Shown here: positions 48,173 through 60,458 of the stretch, piece after piece
Numbering within the stretch: position 1 is the first letter of the stretch
How the letters are laid out: the number at the start of each line of letters is the position of its first letter
NCBI RefSeq assembly: GCF_025215495.1
Contig: NZ_CP104302.1
Coordinates: 2,666,001 to 2,730,000, forward strand
Direction of reading: 5' to 3'
DNA length: 64,000 nt
From: Mycolicibacterium brumae
GTDB lineage: Bacteria; Actinomycetota; Actinomycetes; Mycobacteriales; Mycobacteriaceae
Made by a program: the position numbers and the translations under genes
The notes under the pieces: generated by a model
The model's input: the letters and a program-made list of their open reading frames with translations, nothing else
What the model was told of the DNA's origin: nothing
Database searches by the model: none

Positions 48173-49328
48173 TCGCCGCCCGGCAGACGAACGCTGTGCT
48201 GCGGGCCGACGGCCCGGCGCCGATCCGGGTGAGCACCACGGTCAGCGGGTCGCCGCCGCGGGGCCGCAGCCGTCGGCGCAGCGCGTCGGGGTCGACGTCG
48301 AGCCCACGGATCAGGATCTCCAGCGGGCCGCAGTCGGCGGCGGCCAGCGCGGACTTGAGCCGCCGTTCGCTATAGGGCAGTTCCTCGATCACCTCGAAGC
48401 CGCGCATCCCGGCCGGCACGGTGTCGCCGGACAGGTAGGCGATGTTCGGATCCAGCTGCCACAGGCCGTGCCGGGTCGCGTACTGGCGGACCAACCCGGC
48501 CCGCACCACTGCCCCGTCGGGGTCGACGATGTACCGCCCGACCGGTCCGACCGCGCAGTCCTCTGGGTCGGCGTCGGTCAGCGTCTCGTCGCGGTCCAGC
48601 ACGCTGGCGCGCCGACGAACCCCCGGCTGGGCGAGCCCGGGTGACCACAGGCAGGCTTCCCGCACCGAGCCGCGCCATGAGGTGAGCTCCACCTCCCCGG
48701 CGAAGCCCAGGTCCGCGAGCGCGGCGAAATCGATTCCGGGAGCGCACTTCACCACCAGGTCGCGGCCGGCGTAGACGTCGAGCACCGCGTCCAGCGGCGG
48801 CTGGTATGACGACGGGTCGAACCGCCGGCGGCCCCCGCTGCGCCGCGCCGGGTCCACCAGCACGACGGCGTCGCGGCTGATCGGCGCCAACGCGTCGGCG
48901 CGACACAGCAGTGCGGCGCCGGTGAGATTGTGCGCGGCCAGCGCCAGCCGCACCGGGTCCAGGTCGCTGCCCAGCAGCGGTCCGGCCACCGGCGCCAGCG
49001 CCGCCAGTTCGGTCCCGACCGAACAGGTCGCGTCATGCGCCGCCCGGCCTGCCAGCCGCGCGGCGCGGTGCGCGGCGACCGGTCCGGCGGTGGCCTGTTG
49101 CAGCGCCTCGTCGGTGTAGAGCCAGTGTGGCTCACCGAGTCCTTTCGCGGCGGCCCGGCGGCGCAGCAATGTGGTCTCCACCAGCGCCGGGGTGCGTTCG
49201 CCGTGCCGGGCGCGCAGCGCGGAGATTTCGGCGACCCGGTCGGTCAGCGGCGCCTCGGCGACCTCCGCCAGCGCCGCCGTCCCGGCGTCGGACGTCAGGT
49301 AGGCGACGTCGGCGAGGCTGAGGTTCAG
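48165..49328 (-). CDS. SAM-dependent methyltransferase, THUMP-like (Rv3037c-like), probable CTG start
   Basis: The protein would have 387 residues from CTG at 49328. Homology-like sequence begins there (LNLSLADVAYLTSDAGTAAL), but no ATG, GTG or TTG occurs in frame between the upstream TAA and the GTG at 49181, which would remove 49 residues. The core has the methyltransferase motif DATCSVGTELAAL, SDLDPVRLALAAHN, VVLVDPARR, and the THUMP-like tail (EVIEELPYSERRLKSALAA). Rv3037c is linked to MGLP methylation. The ORF could instead start at 49181. Confidence 0.7.
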   Translation of the reverse strand: MNLSLADVAYLTSDAGTAALAEVAEAPLTDRVAEISALRARHGERTPALVETTLLRRRAAAKGLGEPHWLYTDEALQQATAGPVAAHRAARLAGRAAHDATCSVGTELAALAPVAGPLLGSDLDPVRLALAAHNLTGAALLCRADALAPISRDAVVLVDPARRSGGRRRFDPSSYQPPLDAVLDVYAGRDLVVKCAPGIDFAALADLGFAGEVELTSWRGSVREACLWSPGLAQPGVRRRASVLDRDETLTDADPEDCAVGPVGRYIVDPDGAVVRAGLVRQYATRHGLWQLDPNIAYLSGDTVPAGMRGFEVIEELPYSERRLKSALAAADCGPLEILIRGLDVDPDALRRRLRPRGGDPLTVVLTRIGAGPSARSTAFVCRAAIS

Positions 49329-49360
49329 GACGCGTCGGCCTCCGGCTTCACGCCAGTCAC
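49325..49360 (-). repeat. Ghost C-terminal tail of the upstream methyltransferase (63-bp offset duplicate)
   Basis: On the minus strand VTGVKPEADAS then TGA follows, in frame, two codons after the TAG of the next gene, whose own end also carries VTGVKP (49423). Twenty of 24 bases match between the two GTGACTGGCGT-starting segments, offset exactly 63 bp. This looks like an old tail displaced by a partial duplication or replacement. Confidence 0.65.
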
Positions 49361-49366
49361 AGTGCT

Positions 49367-50374
49367 CTACCCGTCCACGGAGGTAGCTGGCTTCGTGCCG
49401 TCCTGCGGTTTAACGCCAGTCACCATTACGTTGTAGAACCAGCCCTTGGGCACCACCTTGCGCCACACGTTGGCGTCGACCCAGCTCAGCGAGGTCCAGC
49501 TGCCGAAGGCGAACTTGGCCCAGCCCCAGCCCAGCTTGCCAGGCGGGACGGCGGCCTCGAAGGTGCGCACCGGCCAGCCGAGCATCGCCGCGGTGAACTC
49601 CTCGCTGGCGGTCTCCACCTGCGTGGCGCCGGCGTTGCGGGCCATCCGCTCCAGGTCGGCGGGCTCGAAGGTGTGCAGGTCGACGACGGCTTCCAGCGCG
49701 GCGGCGCGCGAGGACTCGTCGAGCTCGGTCTGCGGGCGTCGCCAGTCCCGCAGGCCTGGCAGCTTGGTGACGTTGGTGGCGACCCGCCAGGTCAGCGTGG
49801 ACAGCTCGCGGGCGTACCGGTTCCCGACGGTGGTCGGCTCGCCGGCGAACACGAATCGTCCGCCCGGCTTGAGCACCCGGACCACCTCGCGCAGCGAGAG
49901 CTCCACGTCGGGGATGTGGTGCAGCACCGCGTGGCCGACCACCAGGTCGAAGGTGTTGTCCTCGTACGGGATGCCCTCGGCGTCGGCGACCCGGCCGTCG
50001 ATGTCCAAGCCCAGGCTCTGGCCGTTGCGGGTGGCGACCTTCACCATGCCGGGCGACAGGTCGGTGACCGAACCGCGCCGGGCCACCCCGGACTGGATCA
50101 GGTTGAGCAGGAAGAAGCCGGTGCCGCAGCCCAGTTCCAGGGCGCGGTCATAGGGCAGTTCGCGCTGCACCTCGTCGGGGACGATCGCGTCGAACCGGCC
50201 GCGGGCGTAGTCCACGCACCGCTGGTCGTACGAGATCGACCACTTGTCGTCGTAGCTCTCGGCCTCCCAGTCGTGGTAGAGAACCTGAGCAAGTTTGCTG
50301 TCTTTGAGCGCGGCCTCGACCTGCTCCGCCGTGGCGTGCGGGTTGGGGGCCGGGACCTCATCCGTGCTGGTCAT
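49367..50374 (-). CDS. SAM-dependent methyltransferase (Rv3038c-like)
   Basis: The protein has 335 residues from the ATG at 50374. It is a class I methyltransferase: LELGCGTGFFLLNLI (motif I), VTDLSPGMVKVA (II), VADAEGIPYEDNTFDLVVGH (post-II), and VLKPGGRFVFAGEP (III). The target is unknown; Rv3038c is conserved next to echA17. The last 20 residues use codons rare in this genome (GTA, GTT, AAA) and are followed by a second copy of the same tail motif, so the C-terminus has been remodelled. It lies 9 bp after echA17. Confidence 0.8.
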   Translation of the reverse strand: MTSTDEVPAPNPHATAEQVEAALKDSKLAQVLYHDWEAESYDDKWSISYDQRCVDYARGRFDAIVPDEVQRELPYDRALELGCGTGFFLLNLIQSGVARRGSVTDLSPGMVKVATRNGQSLGLDIDGRVADAEGIPYEDNTFDLVVGHAVLHHIPDVELSLREVVRVLKPGGRFVFAGEPTTVGNRYARELSTLTWRVATNVTKLPGLRDWRRPQTELDESSRAAALEAVVDLHTFEPADLERMARNAGATQVETASEEFTAAMLGWPVRTFEAAVPPGKLGWGWAKFAFGSWTSLSWVDANVWRKVVPKGWFYNVMVTGVKPQDGTKPATSVDG

Positions 50375-50383
50375 CAGCACAGC

Positions 50384-51127
50384 CTAGCCTGTGCTGTGCT
50401 CCGTCTCGGAATCCCGCCGGGCCGCCCGGGACACCTCCAGGTACCGCGCCAGGCTCTCCTGCGGCCCGCATCGGCCGTCGATGATGGCCTTGGCCGCGGC
50501 CAGCGCGCCGGCCGGGGCGGCGACGAACCGCTGCGCCCACGCCAGCGCCGCGTCGTAGACCCCGTCGGGCGCCACCAGCTCGTCGACCAACCCGAGTTCC
50601 AGGGCTTCCTCCGCGCCGATGAACCGTCCGGAGAACACCAGCTCCTTCGCGCGGGCGCGGCCCAGCACCTCGGTCAGCCGGGTCAACTCGGCCGCGCCGG
50701 GGATGAGCCCGGCCAGCATCTCGGTCGCGCCGACCTTGACGTTGTCGCCCGCCACCCGCCAGTCCGCGGCCAGCGCCAGCGCCAGTCCGGCGCCCAGGGC
50801 GTATCCGGTGACGGCGGCGACGGTCGGCTTGCCGATCGCCGCGACCGCCGCCAACGCCTCGTCGCGGACCCGGACGCCGGCCGCCAGGCCGTCGTCGTCC
50901 AGGGTCCGCAGTTCGGGGGTGTCGTCACCGGCGCAGAACATCTCGTGGCCGCCGAAGAGGATCACCACGGCGATGTCGTCGCGCCGATCCACCTCGGCCG
51001 CGGCGTCGGCCAGTTCCCGGCACAACTGCCGCGTCAGCGCGTTGGTGGGCGGCCGGGACAGCTCCAGCAGACCCACGCCGGGGGTGTCGGGGCTGGTGTG
51101 GACGTGCGTGAATTCACGCATCGTCAC
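50384..51127 (-). CDS. echA17: Enoyl-CoA hydratase/isomerase family protein EchA17
   Basis: The protein has 247 residues from a GTG overlapping the NUDIX stop by 4 bp. It has a crotonase fold: the oxyanion-hole strand [34 protein letters not shown], and [16 protein letters not shown]. The second position that is usually a catalytic Glu reads as Glu-Leu near AAELTRL, so hydratase activity is plausible. It is orthologous by place to Rv3039c. It probably acts in fatty-acid turnover. Confidence 0.85.
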   Translation of the reverse strand: MTMREFTHVHTSPDTPGVGLLELSRPPTNALTRQLCRELADAAAEVDRRDDIAVVILFGGHEMFCAGDDTPELRTLDDDGLAAGVRVRDEALAAVAAIGKPTVAAVTGYALGAGLALALAADWRVAGDNVKVGATEMLAGLIPGAAELTRLTEVLGRARAKELVFSGRFIGAEEALELGLVDELVAPDGVYDAALAWAQRFVAAPAGALAAAKAIIDGRCGPQESLARYLEVSRAARRDSETEHSTG

Positions 51128-51942
51128 GGTGTCCGGCCGCCGCGGGCGGCGTTGTAGCGCTCACTGTCGAAGAACTCGATGTCCCAGTTGTCTCCGGAGA
51201 CAGTCAGTTTCGGCTCGATGGCGGTGAGGTCGCGCTCCACGGCCAACACCTCCTCGACACTGCGGCCGGTCAACGAGTCCAGTTGGCACCAGGTCGGCGG
51301 CATCAGCATGTTGCGCGACGCCACGAAATCGGCCAGCGCGGCCTCCGGCGAACTCCAGTCCGCATGGTCGGATTCGGTGTTGTCGCCGTCGGCCAACTGG
51401 CCGTCGGGCATCGCGGCGACGAAGAAGTAGGTGTCGTAGCGGCGGGTGCGCTCCTCCACCGGGGTCACCCAGTTCGACCAGGGGCGCAGCAGATCCGCGC
51501 GCAACATCAGCGACTCGTCGCGCAGGAAGTCGCTGAAGGACAGCGTGCCCTCGGCCAGCGCGGCGCGCGCCGTCTTGTAGACCCGGGCATCGTCGACCAG
51601 CAGGTCCGGATCGTCGGCGGCGCCGGCGAACAACACCCCGCATTCCTCGAACGTCTCCCGGGCCGCGGCGCAGACCAGCGCGCGGGCCAGGTCTTCGTCG
51701 ACTCCGAGCCGCTGCGCCCACCAGGACGGCGGCGGGCCGTGCCAGGCGATGTCGGCGTCGTAGTCGCGCTGGTCGACACCGCCACCGGGGAACACGACCA
51801 TCCCGCCGGCGAAATCCATGCTGCGCCGCCGGCGCATGAGGAAAACGTCCAGGCCCTCGTCGGTGTCGCGGATCAGCATCACCGTCGCCGCGGGGCGGGC
51901 GGGCAGCGGCGGGGCGCTCACAGCATCCACGTGTTCGCTCAT
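51124..51942 (-). CDS. NUDIX hydrolase with inserted loop (Rv3040c-like)
   Basis: The protein has 272 residues from the ATG at 51942, overlapping the ABC gene stop by 4 bp. The Nudix box is split: [12 protein letters not shown] near residue 48 and [15 protein letters not shown] near residue 95, with a ~35-residue insertion as in NUDT19/RP2p-type CoA-diphosphatases. The downstream [15 protein letters not shown] is unassigned. It may hydrolyse CoA esters, which fits the neighbouring echA17, but that is inference. Confidence 0.8.
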   Translation of the reverse strand: MSEHVDAVSAPPLPARPAATVMLIRDTDEGLDVFLMRRRRSMDFAGGMVVFPGGGVDQRDYDADIAWHGPPPSWWAQRLGVDEDLARALVCAAARETFEECGVLFAGAADDPDLLVDDARVYKTARAALAEGTLSFSDFLRDESLMLRADLLRPWSNWVTPVEERTRRYDTYFFVAAMPDGQLADGDNTESDHADWSSPEAALADFVASRNMLMPPTWCQLDSLTGRSVEEVLAVERDLTAIEPKLTVSGDNWDIEFFDSERYNAARGGRTP

Positions 51943-52772
51943 TGGGCCCTCCGGTGCGCGGCCCGGGTGCGGACCCGGCGCGCGAAGTAGCGGCCGTCGA
52001 TGAAGTCGAGGCTGATGGACTGTCCGAACGCGCTGGACAGGTTCTCGGCGGTGAGCACCTCGGTGAGCAGGCCGGCGGCGACGACGCCGCCCTCCGAGAG
52101 CAGCATGGCGTGGCTGAAGCCCGGCGGGATCTCCTCGACGTGGTGGGTGACGAGCACCAGGGCCGGCGAGTCGGGGTCGTCGGCCAGATCGGAGAGCCGC
52201 GCCACCAGCTCCTCGCGGCCGCCCAGATCCAGCCCGGCGGCGGGCTCGTCGAGCAGCAACAGCTCCGGGTCGGCCATCAGGGCGCGGGCGATCAGCACCC
52301 GCTTGCGCTCCCCCTCGCTCAGGGTGCCGTAGCGGCGGTCGGCCAGGTGCTCGGCGCCGACGCTCTCGAGCATGTCGACGCCGCGCTCGTAATCCATCGC
52401 CTCGTAGTTCTCCCGCCACCGGCCGAGCACCGCGTAGCCGGCGGAGACCACAAGGTCGGACACTTTCTCGTCGTCCGGAACCCGTTGCGCCAGTGCGGCA
52501 CTGGACAATCCGACCCGCTGGCGCAGCTCGGCGGCGTCGGTGCGGCCGAGCCGCTCCCCCAGCACGTAGGCCACCCCGGACGACGGGTGCTCCATCGCCG
52601 CGGCGATCCGCAGCAGCGACGTCTTGCCCGCGCCGTTGGGGCCGAGGATCACCCAGCGTTCATCGAATTCCACCTGCCAGGTGACCGGGCCGACCAGCAC
52701 CCGCCCGCCGCGGCGCAAGGTGACCTTCCGGAAGTCGATCAGCAGATCGGGATCGGTGGGTTCATCCAGCAC
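51939..52772 (-). CDS. ABC transporter ATP-binding protein (Rv3041c-like)
   Basis: The protein has 277 residues if started at the GTG at 52772. It has all ABC ATPase motifs: Walker A GPNGAGKTSLL, Q-loop region, signature TLSEGERKRVL, Walker B LLLLDEPAAGLD, and the switch His in VTHHVEE. No permease gene is adjacent, so its partner or a soluble ABC-F-like role is unclear. An in-frame ATG at 52862 (307 residues) lies inside the class I ladder B and would add 30 charged residues. I prefer 52772. Confidence 0.82.
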   Translation of the reverse strand: MLDEPTDPDLLIDFRKVTLRRGGRVLVGPVTWQVEFDERWVILGPNGAGKTSLLRIAAAMEHPSSGVAYVLGERLGRTDAAELRQRVGLSSAALAQRVPDDEKVSDLVVSAGYAVLGRWRENYEAMDYERGVDMLESVGAEHLADRRYGTLSEGERKRVLIARALMADPELLLLDEPAAGLDLGGREELVARLSDLADDPDSPALVLVTHHVEEIPPGFSHAMLLSEGGVVAAGLLTEVLTAENLSSAFGQSISLDFIDGRYFARRVRTRAAHRRAQ

Positions 52773-52865
52773 ACGCTCATCGTAGTCACCAGGCCCCTCA
52801 GCCCGGGCCCAGGCGCGGCGAGCGTCTTCGGACTCAGGCCGGCGAGCCGCGGCAGCGCTCATCGG

Positions 52866-53105
52866 TTGAGAACTGATGGCGGCTCGTGAGACGTGGTGGT
52901 GACGACGCTCATCGGTTGAGAACTCATGGCGGCCAGTGAGAAGTGTTGGCGGTTCGTGAGACGTGATGGCGGTCGTTTTCATCGATTGAGAAACCACGCA
53001 CACGTTGTGCGAGAGACCCCCGCCCGTATTTCTCAATCGATGAAAAACACGTCCCAGATCTCTCACCAAGCGCCATGAGTTCTCACCAGCCGCCAACGCT
53101 TCTCA
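52866..53105. repeat. Class I mirror ladder repeat (locus B)
   Basis: The gap between the ABC ATPase and serB2 holds TGAG heads at 52868, 52888, 52918, 52938, 52958 and 52988, and inverted CTC heads at 53032, 53062, 53082 and 53102. Outward steps are 30, 20, 20, 30, 20 on the left and 30, 20, 20 on the right. Innermost heads are 44 bp apart, the same as locus A. Units read TGAGAACTsATGGCGG and GTGAGACGTGrTGGyGG. CATCG precedes units at 30-bp steps. Confidence 0.88.
52976..53046. other. Nested hairpin core of class I ladder (locus B)
   Basis: Perfect 18-bp arms (52976-52993 and 53029-53046; TTTTCATCGATTGAGAAA) enclose a 35-base loop with an inner stem CGCACA-CGT-TGTGCG and then ACCCCCGCCCGTA. 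The matching core of locus A has different but equally complementary arms in both stems. Confidence 0.85.
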
Positions 53106-53113
53106 TTCGACCC

Positions 53114-53147
53114 GCAGGCCAGCACGACGCGCAGGCCAGCACGACGC
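53114..53147 (+). repeat. Two tandem copies of a 17-bp unit
   Basis: GCAGGCCAGCACGACGC occurs twice without a gap, just outside the right end of ladder B and 28 bp before the serB2 stop. It looks like a simple local duplication. Confidence 0.8.
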
Positions 53148-53174
53148 CACCGCGGAACTGCCCGAAGTGCCCGA

Positions 53175-54413
<1,239 letters not shown>

Positions 54414-54441
54414 CTACCGCCGTGGACCGGTCGGACGCGGC

Positions 54442-56223
<1,782 letters not shown>

Positions 56224-56365
56224 CTAAACCCCCGCCTGGCTGTTGTCGGGGTGGGTCCGACAATACGTCGTAGATCGCAGCGAGTTGGCAGGAACGCACC
56301 TGTCAGAGGCGGCGCCGCAGCGACGCGCTGACGCGTCGAGCTCCCCCACTTGATACCGTCGGGCC

Positions 56366-57469
56366 GTGCAGTTGCCAGCCGTGCGACCGGGCGTCGCCGC
56401 CGCCTCCGTGGCGATCACCGCCGCCGTCGTGCTGACCCTGTCCAGCGGCTGCACCCCGCCGCAGGGCAGCACCCCCGTCACCCCGCCGCCGACCAGCGTC
56501 GTCACCAGCGTCACCGAGGTCGCCGGCGCGGACGTGCTGGGCAACCAGCGCCGGCCCGACGAGTCCTGCCCCGCCGAACCGGCGCCGCCGGAGGCCGAAG
56601 GCGTCATCCGGGCGGATTCGGGCACCGACCGCGGCGAGGTCGACGTGGCCGCCGACCCGCAGCGGATCGTGGCGCTGTCCGGCGATCAGCTCGACGCGCT
56701 GTGCGCGCTGGGCCTGCAGTCCCGCGTCGTCGCGGCCGCCACCGCCACCGCCGACGGCGGGCAGCCGTCGTACCTGGGGGCGGTCCTGCACGACGTGCCC
56801 GCCGCCGGGGCGCAGGACAATCCGGACCGCGCCGCGATCGCCGACGCCCACCCCGACCTGATCCTCGGCTCCACCGCGTCGCAGCACGGCAGCTACGGCG
56901 AGTTCGCCGCGATCGCCCCCACCGTGTTCACCGGCGCGCCCGGCGCGGACTGGCGGGAGAACCTGCGCGCGGTCGGCGCGGCCACCGGGCGGTCCGAGGC
57001 GGCGGCGCGGTTGGTCGAGGACTTCGACAACTCCGCGCGCGACACCGGGGTGGCCATCGACGCCACCCATTTCCAGGTGTCGATCGTGCAGTTCACCGAG
57101 GACAGCGTGCGGGTGTTCGGCGCGAACAACTTCCCGGCGAGCGTGCTGGAGGTCCTCGGCGCGGACCGGCCCGTCGCCCAGCGCTTCACCGACACACCGT
57201 CGAAGGACATCGCGATCGGCGACGGCGCGCTGGATTCCGCGGACTTCGCCGACGCCGACGGGGACATCGTCTACGTGTCGTTCGCCTCGGCGGCCGCCCG
57301 CGACTATGCGCCGACGATCCTGGACAGCGAGTCCTGGCGGAAACTGTCGGCCGCCAAGGACAGCCGGGTGTTCGTCGTCAACAACGAGGTGTGGCAGACC
57401 GGGCGCGGCCTGGTCGCCGCGCGCGGCATCCTCGACGACGTCCAGTGGCTCAACGCCCCGATCAACTGA
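56366..57469 (+). CDS. fecB: FecB-like iron-siderophore-binding lipoprotein
   Basis: The protein has 367 residues from a GTG start. The signal peptide ends in the lipobox LSSGCTPP. The mature part is a class III periplasmic-binding fold (DPQRIVALSGDQLDALCALG, AIADAHPDLILGS, APGADWRENLRAVG). M. tuberculosis Rv3044 is called fecB and takes part in iron uptake and drug tolerance. I see no IdeR box in the 211-bp divergent gap shared with ctaD. Confidence 0.9.
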   Translation: MQLPAVRPGVAAASVAITAAVVLTLSSGCTPPQGSTPVTPPPTSVVTSVTEVAGADVLGNQRRPDESCPAEPAPPEAEGVIRADSGTDRGEVDVAADPQRIVALSGDQLDALCALGLQSRVVAAATATADGGQPSYLGAVLHDVPAAGAQDNPDRAAIADAHPDLILGSTASQHGSYGEFAAIAPTVFTGAPGADWRENLRAVGAATGRSEAAARLVEDFDNSARDTGVAIDATHFQVSIVQFTEDSVRVFGANNFPASVLEVLGADRPVAQRFTDTPSKDIAIGDGALDSADFADADGDIVYVSFASAAARDYAPTILDSESWRKLSAAKDSRVFVVNNEVWQTGRGLVAARGILDDVQWLNAPIN

Positions 57470-57492
57470 CCAGCACCGCAAAGGATCCAGCC

Positions 57493-57768
57493 ATGCACCA
57501 CGTCCTCACCATCACCTACACCCAGCCCATCGAGGTGGTCGACCAGACCCGGCCCGCGCACATCGACTGGGTCAAGGCCCAGATCGACGCCGGGAAGCTG
57601 CTGTTGGCCGGCCGGCAGGAGACCGGCGCCGGCGGAATCCTGGTCACCTCGGACATCGAGCCCGCCGACGTCGAGGCGATGATCGCCACCGACCCGTACC
57701 TGCTCGCCGGCGTGGCCGAGTACGACCGCGTGGGTTTCAACGCGGGGTTGCGCGGCCCCGGGCTGTGA
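57493..57768 (+). CDS. YciI-family small protein
   Basis: The protein has 91 residues from the ATG at 57493, with AAAGGA 8-13 bp upstream, 24 bp after fecB. It has the YCII dimeric alpha-beta barrel form: TYTQPIEVVDQTRPAHIDWV, AGKLLLAGRQETGAGGILV, the conserved His-Asp pair HIDW, and a C-terminal ATDPYLLAGVAEYDRVGF. YciI-like proteins include dechlorination-related enzymes, but most have unknown function. It is probably co-transcribed with fecB. Confidence 0.82.
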   Translation: MHHVLTITYTQPIEVVDQTRPAHIDWVKAQIDAGKLLLAGRQETGAGGILVTSDIEPADVEAMIATDPYLLAGVAEYDRVGFNAGLRGPGL

Positions 57769-57890
57769 TCTCTTCCGATCGGGATTAATCGGGGTCTCGG
57801 ATTTGTTGTGACGGTGGTTCGGGGCTGGGGACAATCACCCGACCCGTTTCTTTCGATAGACATCAACGAGTTGGAAGGCTGCTGCCTGTT

Positions 57891-58940
57891 ATGAGCAAAA
57901 CTGTTTCCGCCTACGCCGCGACGTCGGCCACCGAGCCGCTGGCCAGGACCACCATCTCCCGCCGCGACGTCGGCCCGCACGACGTGGCCTTCGACATCAA
58001 GTTCGCCGGGATCTGCCACTCCGACATCCACACCGTGAAGGCCGAGTGGGGCGCCCCGAACTACCCGGTGGTGCCGGGCCACGAGATCGCCGGGGTGGTC
58101 ACCGAGGTCGGCTCGGAGGTCACCAGGTATCAGGTCGGCGACCGGGTCGGGGTCGGGTGTTTCGTCGACTCCTGCCGGGAGTGCGAGAACTGCGTCGCGG
58201 GCCTGGAGCAGTACTGCACCGGCCGCGGCGGCATGCGCGGCACCTATAACTCCGTCGGTCGCGACGGCTCCCCCACCTACGGCGGCTACAGCCAGTCCAT
58301 CGTGGTCGACGAGAACTATGTGCTGCGGATCCCGGATGCCATCGCCCTGGACGCGGCCGCTCCGCTGCTCTGCGCCGGCATCACGCTGTACTCCCCGCTG
58401 CGGAACTGGAAGGCCGGGCCCGGCATGAGCGTCGCGGTCGTCGGACTCGGCGGTCTGGGCCACATGGGCGTCAAGCTGGCCGCCGCGATGGGCGCCGAAG
58501 TCACCGTGCTCAGCCAGTCGCTGAAGAAGATGGAGGACGGATTGCGTTTGGGCGCAAGCCATTACTACGCGACCAGCGACCCGGACACCTTCAAGAAGCT
58601 GCGCAACAGCTTCGATCTGATCCTCAACACCGTGTCGGCGAATCTCGACCTGGGCGCCTACCTGAGCCTGCTCAAGGTCGACGGCACCCTGGTGGAACTC
58701 GGCATGCCCGAACACGCGATGACGGTGCCGCCGTTCCCGCTGGCCGGGATGCGCCGCAGCCTGTCGGGCTCGATGATCGGCGGGATCGCCGAGACCCAGG
58801 AGATGCTGGACTTCTGCGCCGAGCACGGCGTGACCCCGGAGATCGAGGTCATCGACGCCTCGTACGTGAACGAGGCCTATGAGCGCGTGCTGGCTTCCGA
58901 CGTCCGGTACCGGTTCGTCATCGACGCCTCGACGATCTAG
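57891..58940 (+). CDS. adhC: Zinc, NADP-dependent alcohol dehydrogenase AdhC
   Basis: This 349-residue MDR enzyme is of the cinnamyl-alcohol-dehydrogenase branch. Catalytic zinc ligands are in [17 protein letters not shown], and the later Cys. Structural zinc comes from [15 protein letters not shown]. The Rossmann loop is [15 protein letters not shown]. It reduces aldehydes with NADPH. It is orthologous to Rv3045. Its stop TAG overlaps the stop of the convergent DUF3349 gene (CTAG). Confidence 0.93.
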   Translation: MSKTVSAYAATSATEPLARTTISRRDVGPHDVAFDIKFAGICHSDIHTVKAEWGAPNYPVVPGHEIAGVVTEVGSEVTRYQVGDRVGVGCFVDSCRECENCVAGLEQYCTGRGGMRGTYNSVGRDGSPTYGGYSQSIVVDENYVLRIPDAIALDAAAPLLCAGITLYSPLRNWKAGPGMSVAVVGLGGLGHMGVKLAAAMGAEVTVLSQSLKKMEDGLRLGASHYYATSDPDTFKKLRNSFDLILNTVSANLDLGAYLSLLKVDGTLVELGMPEHAMTVPPFPLAGMRRSLSGSMIGGIAETQEMLDFCAEHGVTPEIEVIDASYVNEAYERVLASDVRYRFVIDASTI

Positions 58941-59260
58941 TCCTTGCGGCCGACGCCGGCCAGCGGCCAGCCTGCGGCGGCCAGCTTGCCGGCGACCCGG
59001 CGGACGTCGGCGTCGTCGGCTTCCCGGTGGGTGACCTCGCTGATGAACTCCTCGATCTCATCGCGGTCGATCGCGCCGTCGTCGAGCGCGTGCGACGCGG
59101 GGTCGGTCAGCTCGCGGATGACCTGGCGCACCTCGTCCTCGGTGAGCGGGGTCTGCTGCAGCAGCGCCAGCAGCGGCACCCGATCCGATCCGGGCACACC
59201 CTCCGGGTACCCCCCGCGGAGCCAGTTCAGGACCGATTGCAGCGTCGAAGTCACGTTCAC
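58937..59260 (-). CDS. DUF3349 protein (Rv3046c-like)
   Basis: This 107-residue, helical, acidic protein fits the actinobacterial DUF3349 family ([20 protein letters not shown], then [41 protein letters not shown]). Known members are small four-helix bundles without a defined function. It is convergent with adhC at a shared CTAG. Confidence 0.82.
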   Translation of the reverse strand: MNVTSTLQSVLNWLRGGYPEGVPGSDRVPLLALLQQTPLTEDEVRQVIRELTDPASHALDDGAIDRDEIEEFISEVTHREADDADVRRVAGKLAAAGWPLAGVGRKD

Positions 59261-59347
59261 CCGATCAGTGTGCGACGCCGAAGCGGCTACGCCAAATGCT
59301 CAAGCGGCGGTTGGCGCAGCGTTCACCGACCGTTCACCGCGGACGGC

Positions 59348-60352
<1,005 letters not shown>

Positions 60353-60396
60353 CTACCAGCCGGGCTCGGCAGCTGCTGCCGGCGCCGTGATTCGCA

Positions 60397-60444
60397 ACAC
60401 TACAACTAGTGTCCGACAACTCCGCGGAACACAACACTTTGTGT
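60397..60444 (-). promoter_or_regulatory. Two NrdR boxes upstream of nrdF2
   Basis: ACACTACAACTAGTGT (60397-60412) and ACACAACACTTTGTGT (60429-60444) both match the ACAC-N8-GTGT NrdR palindrome with inner arms TA/TA or AA/TT. They are 32 bp apart, start to start, the spacing usual for cooperative NrdR pairs. They imply repression of nrdF2 by NrdR-ATP/dATP. Confidence 0.88.
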
Positions 60445-60458
60445 CGCGGCGGGTCGCG

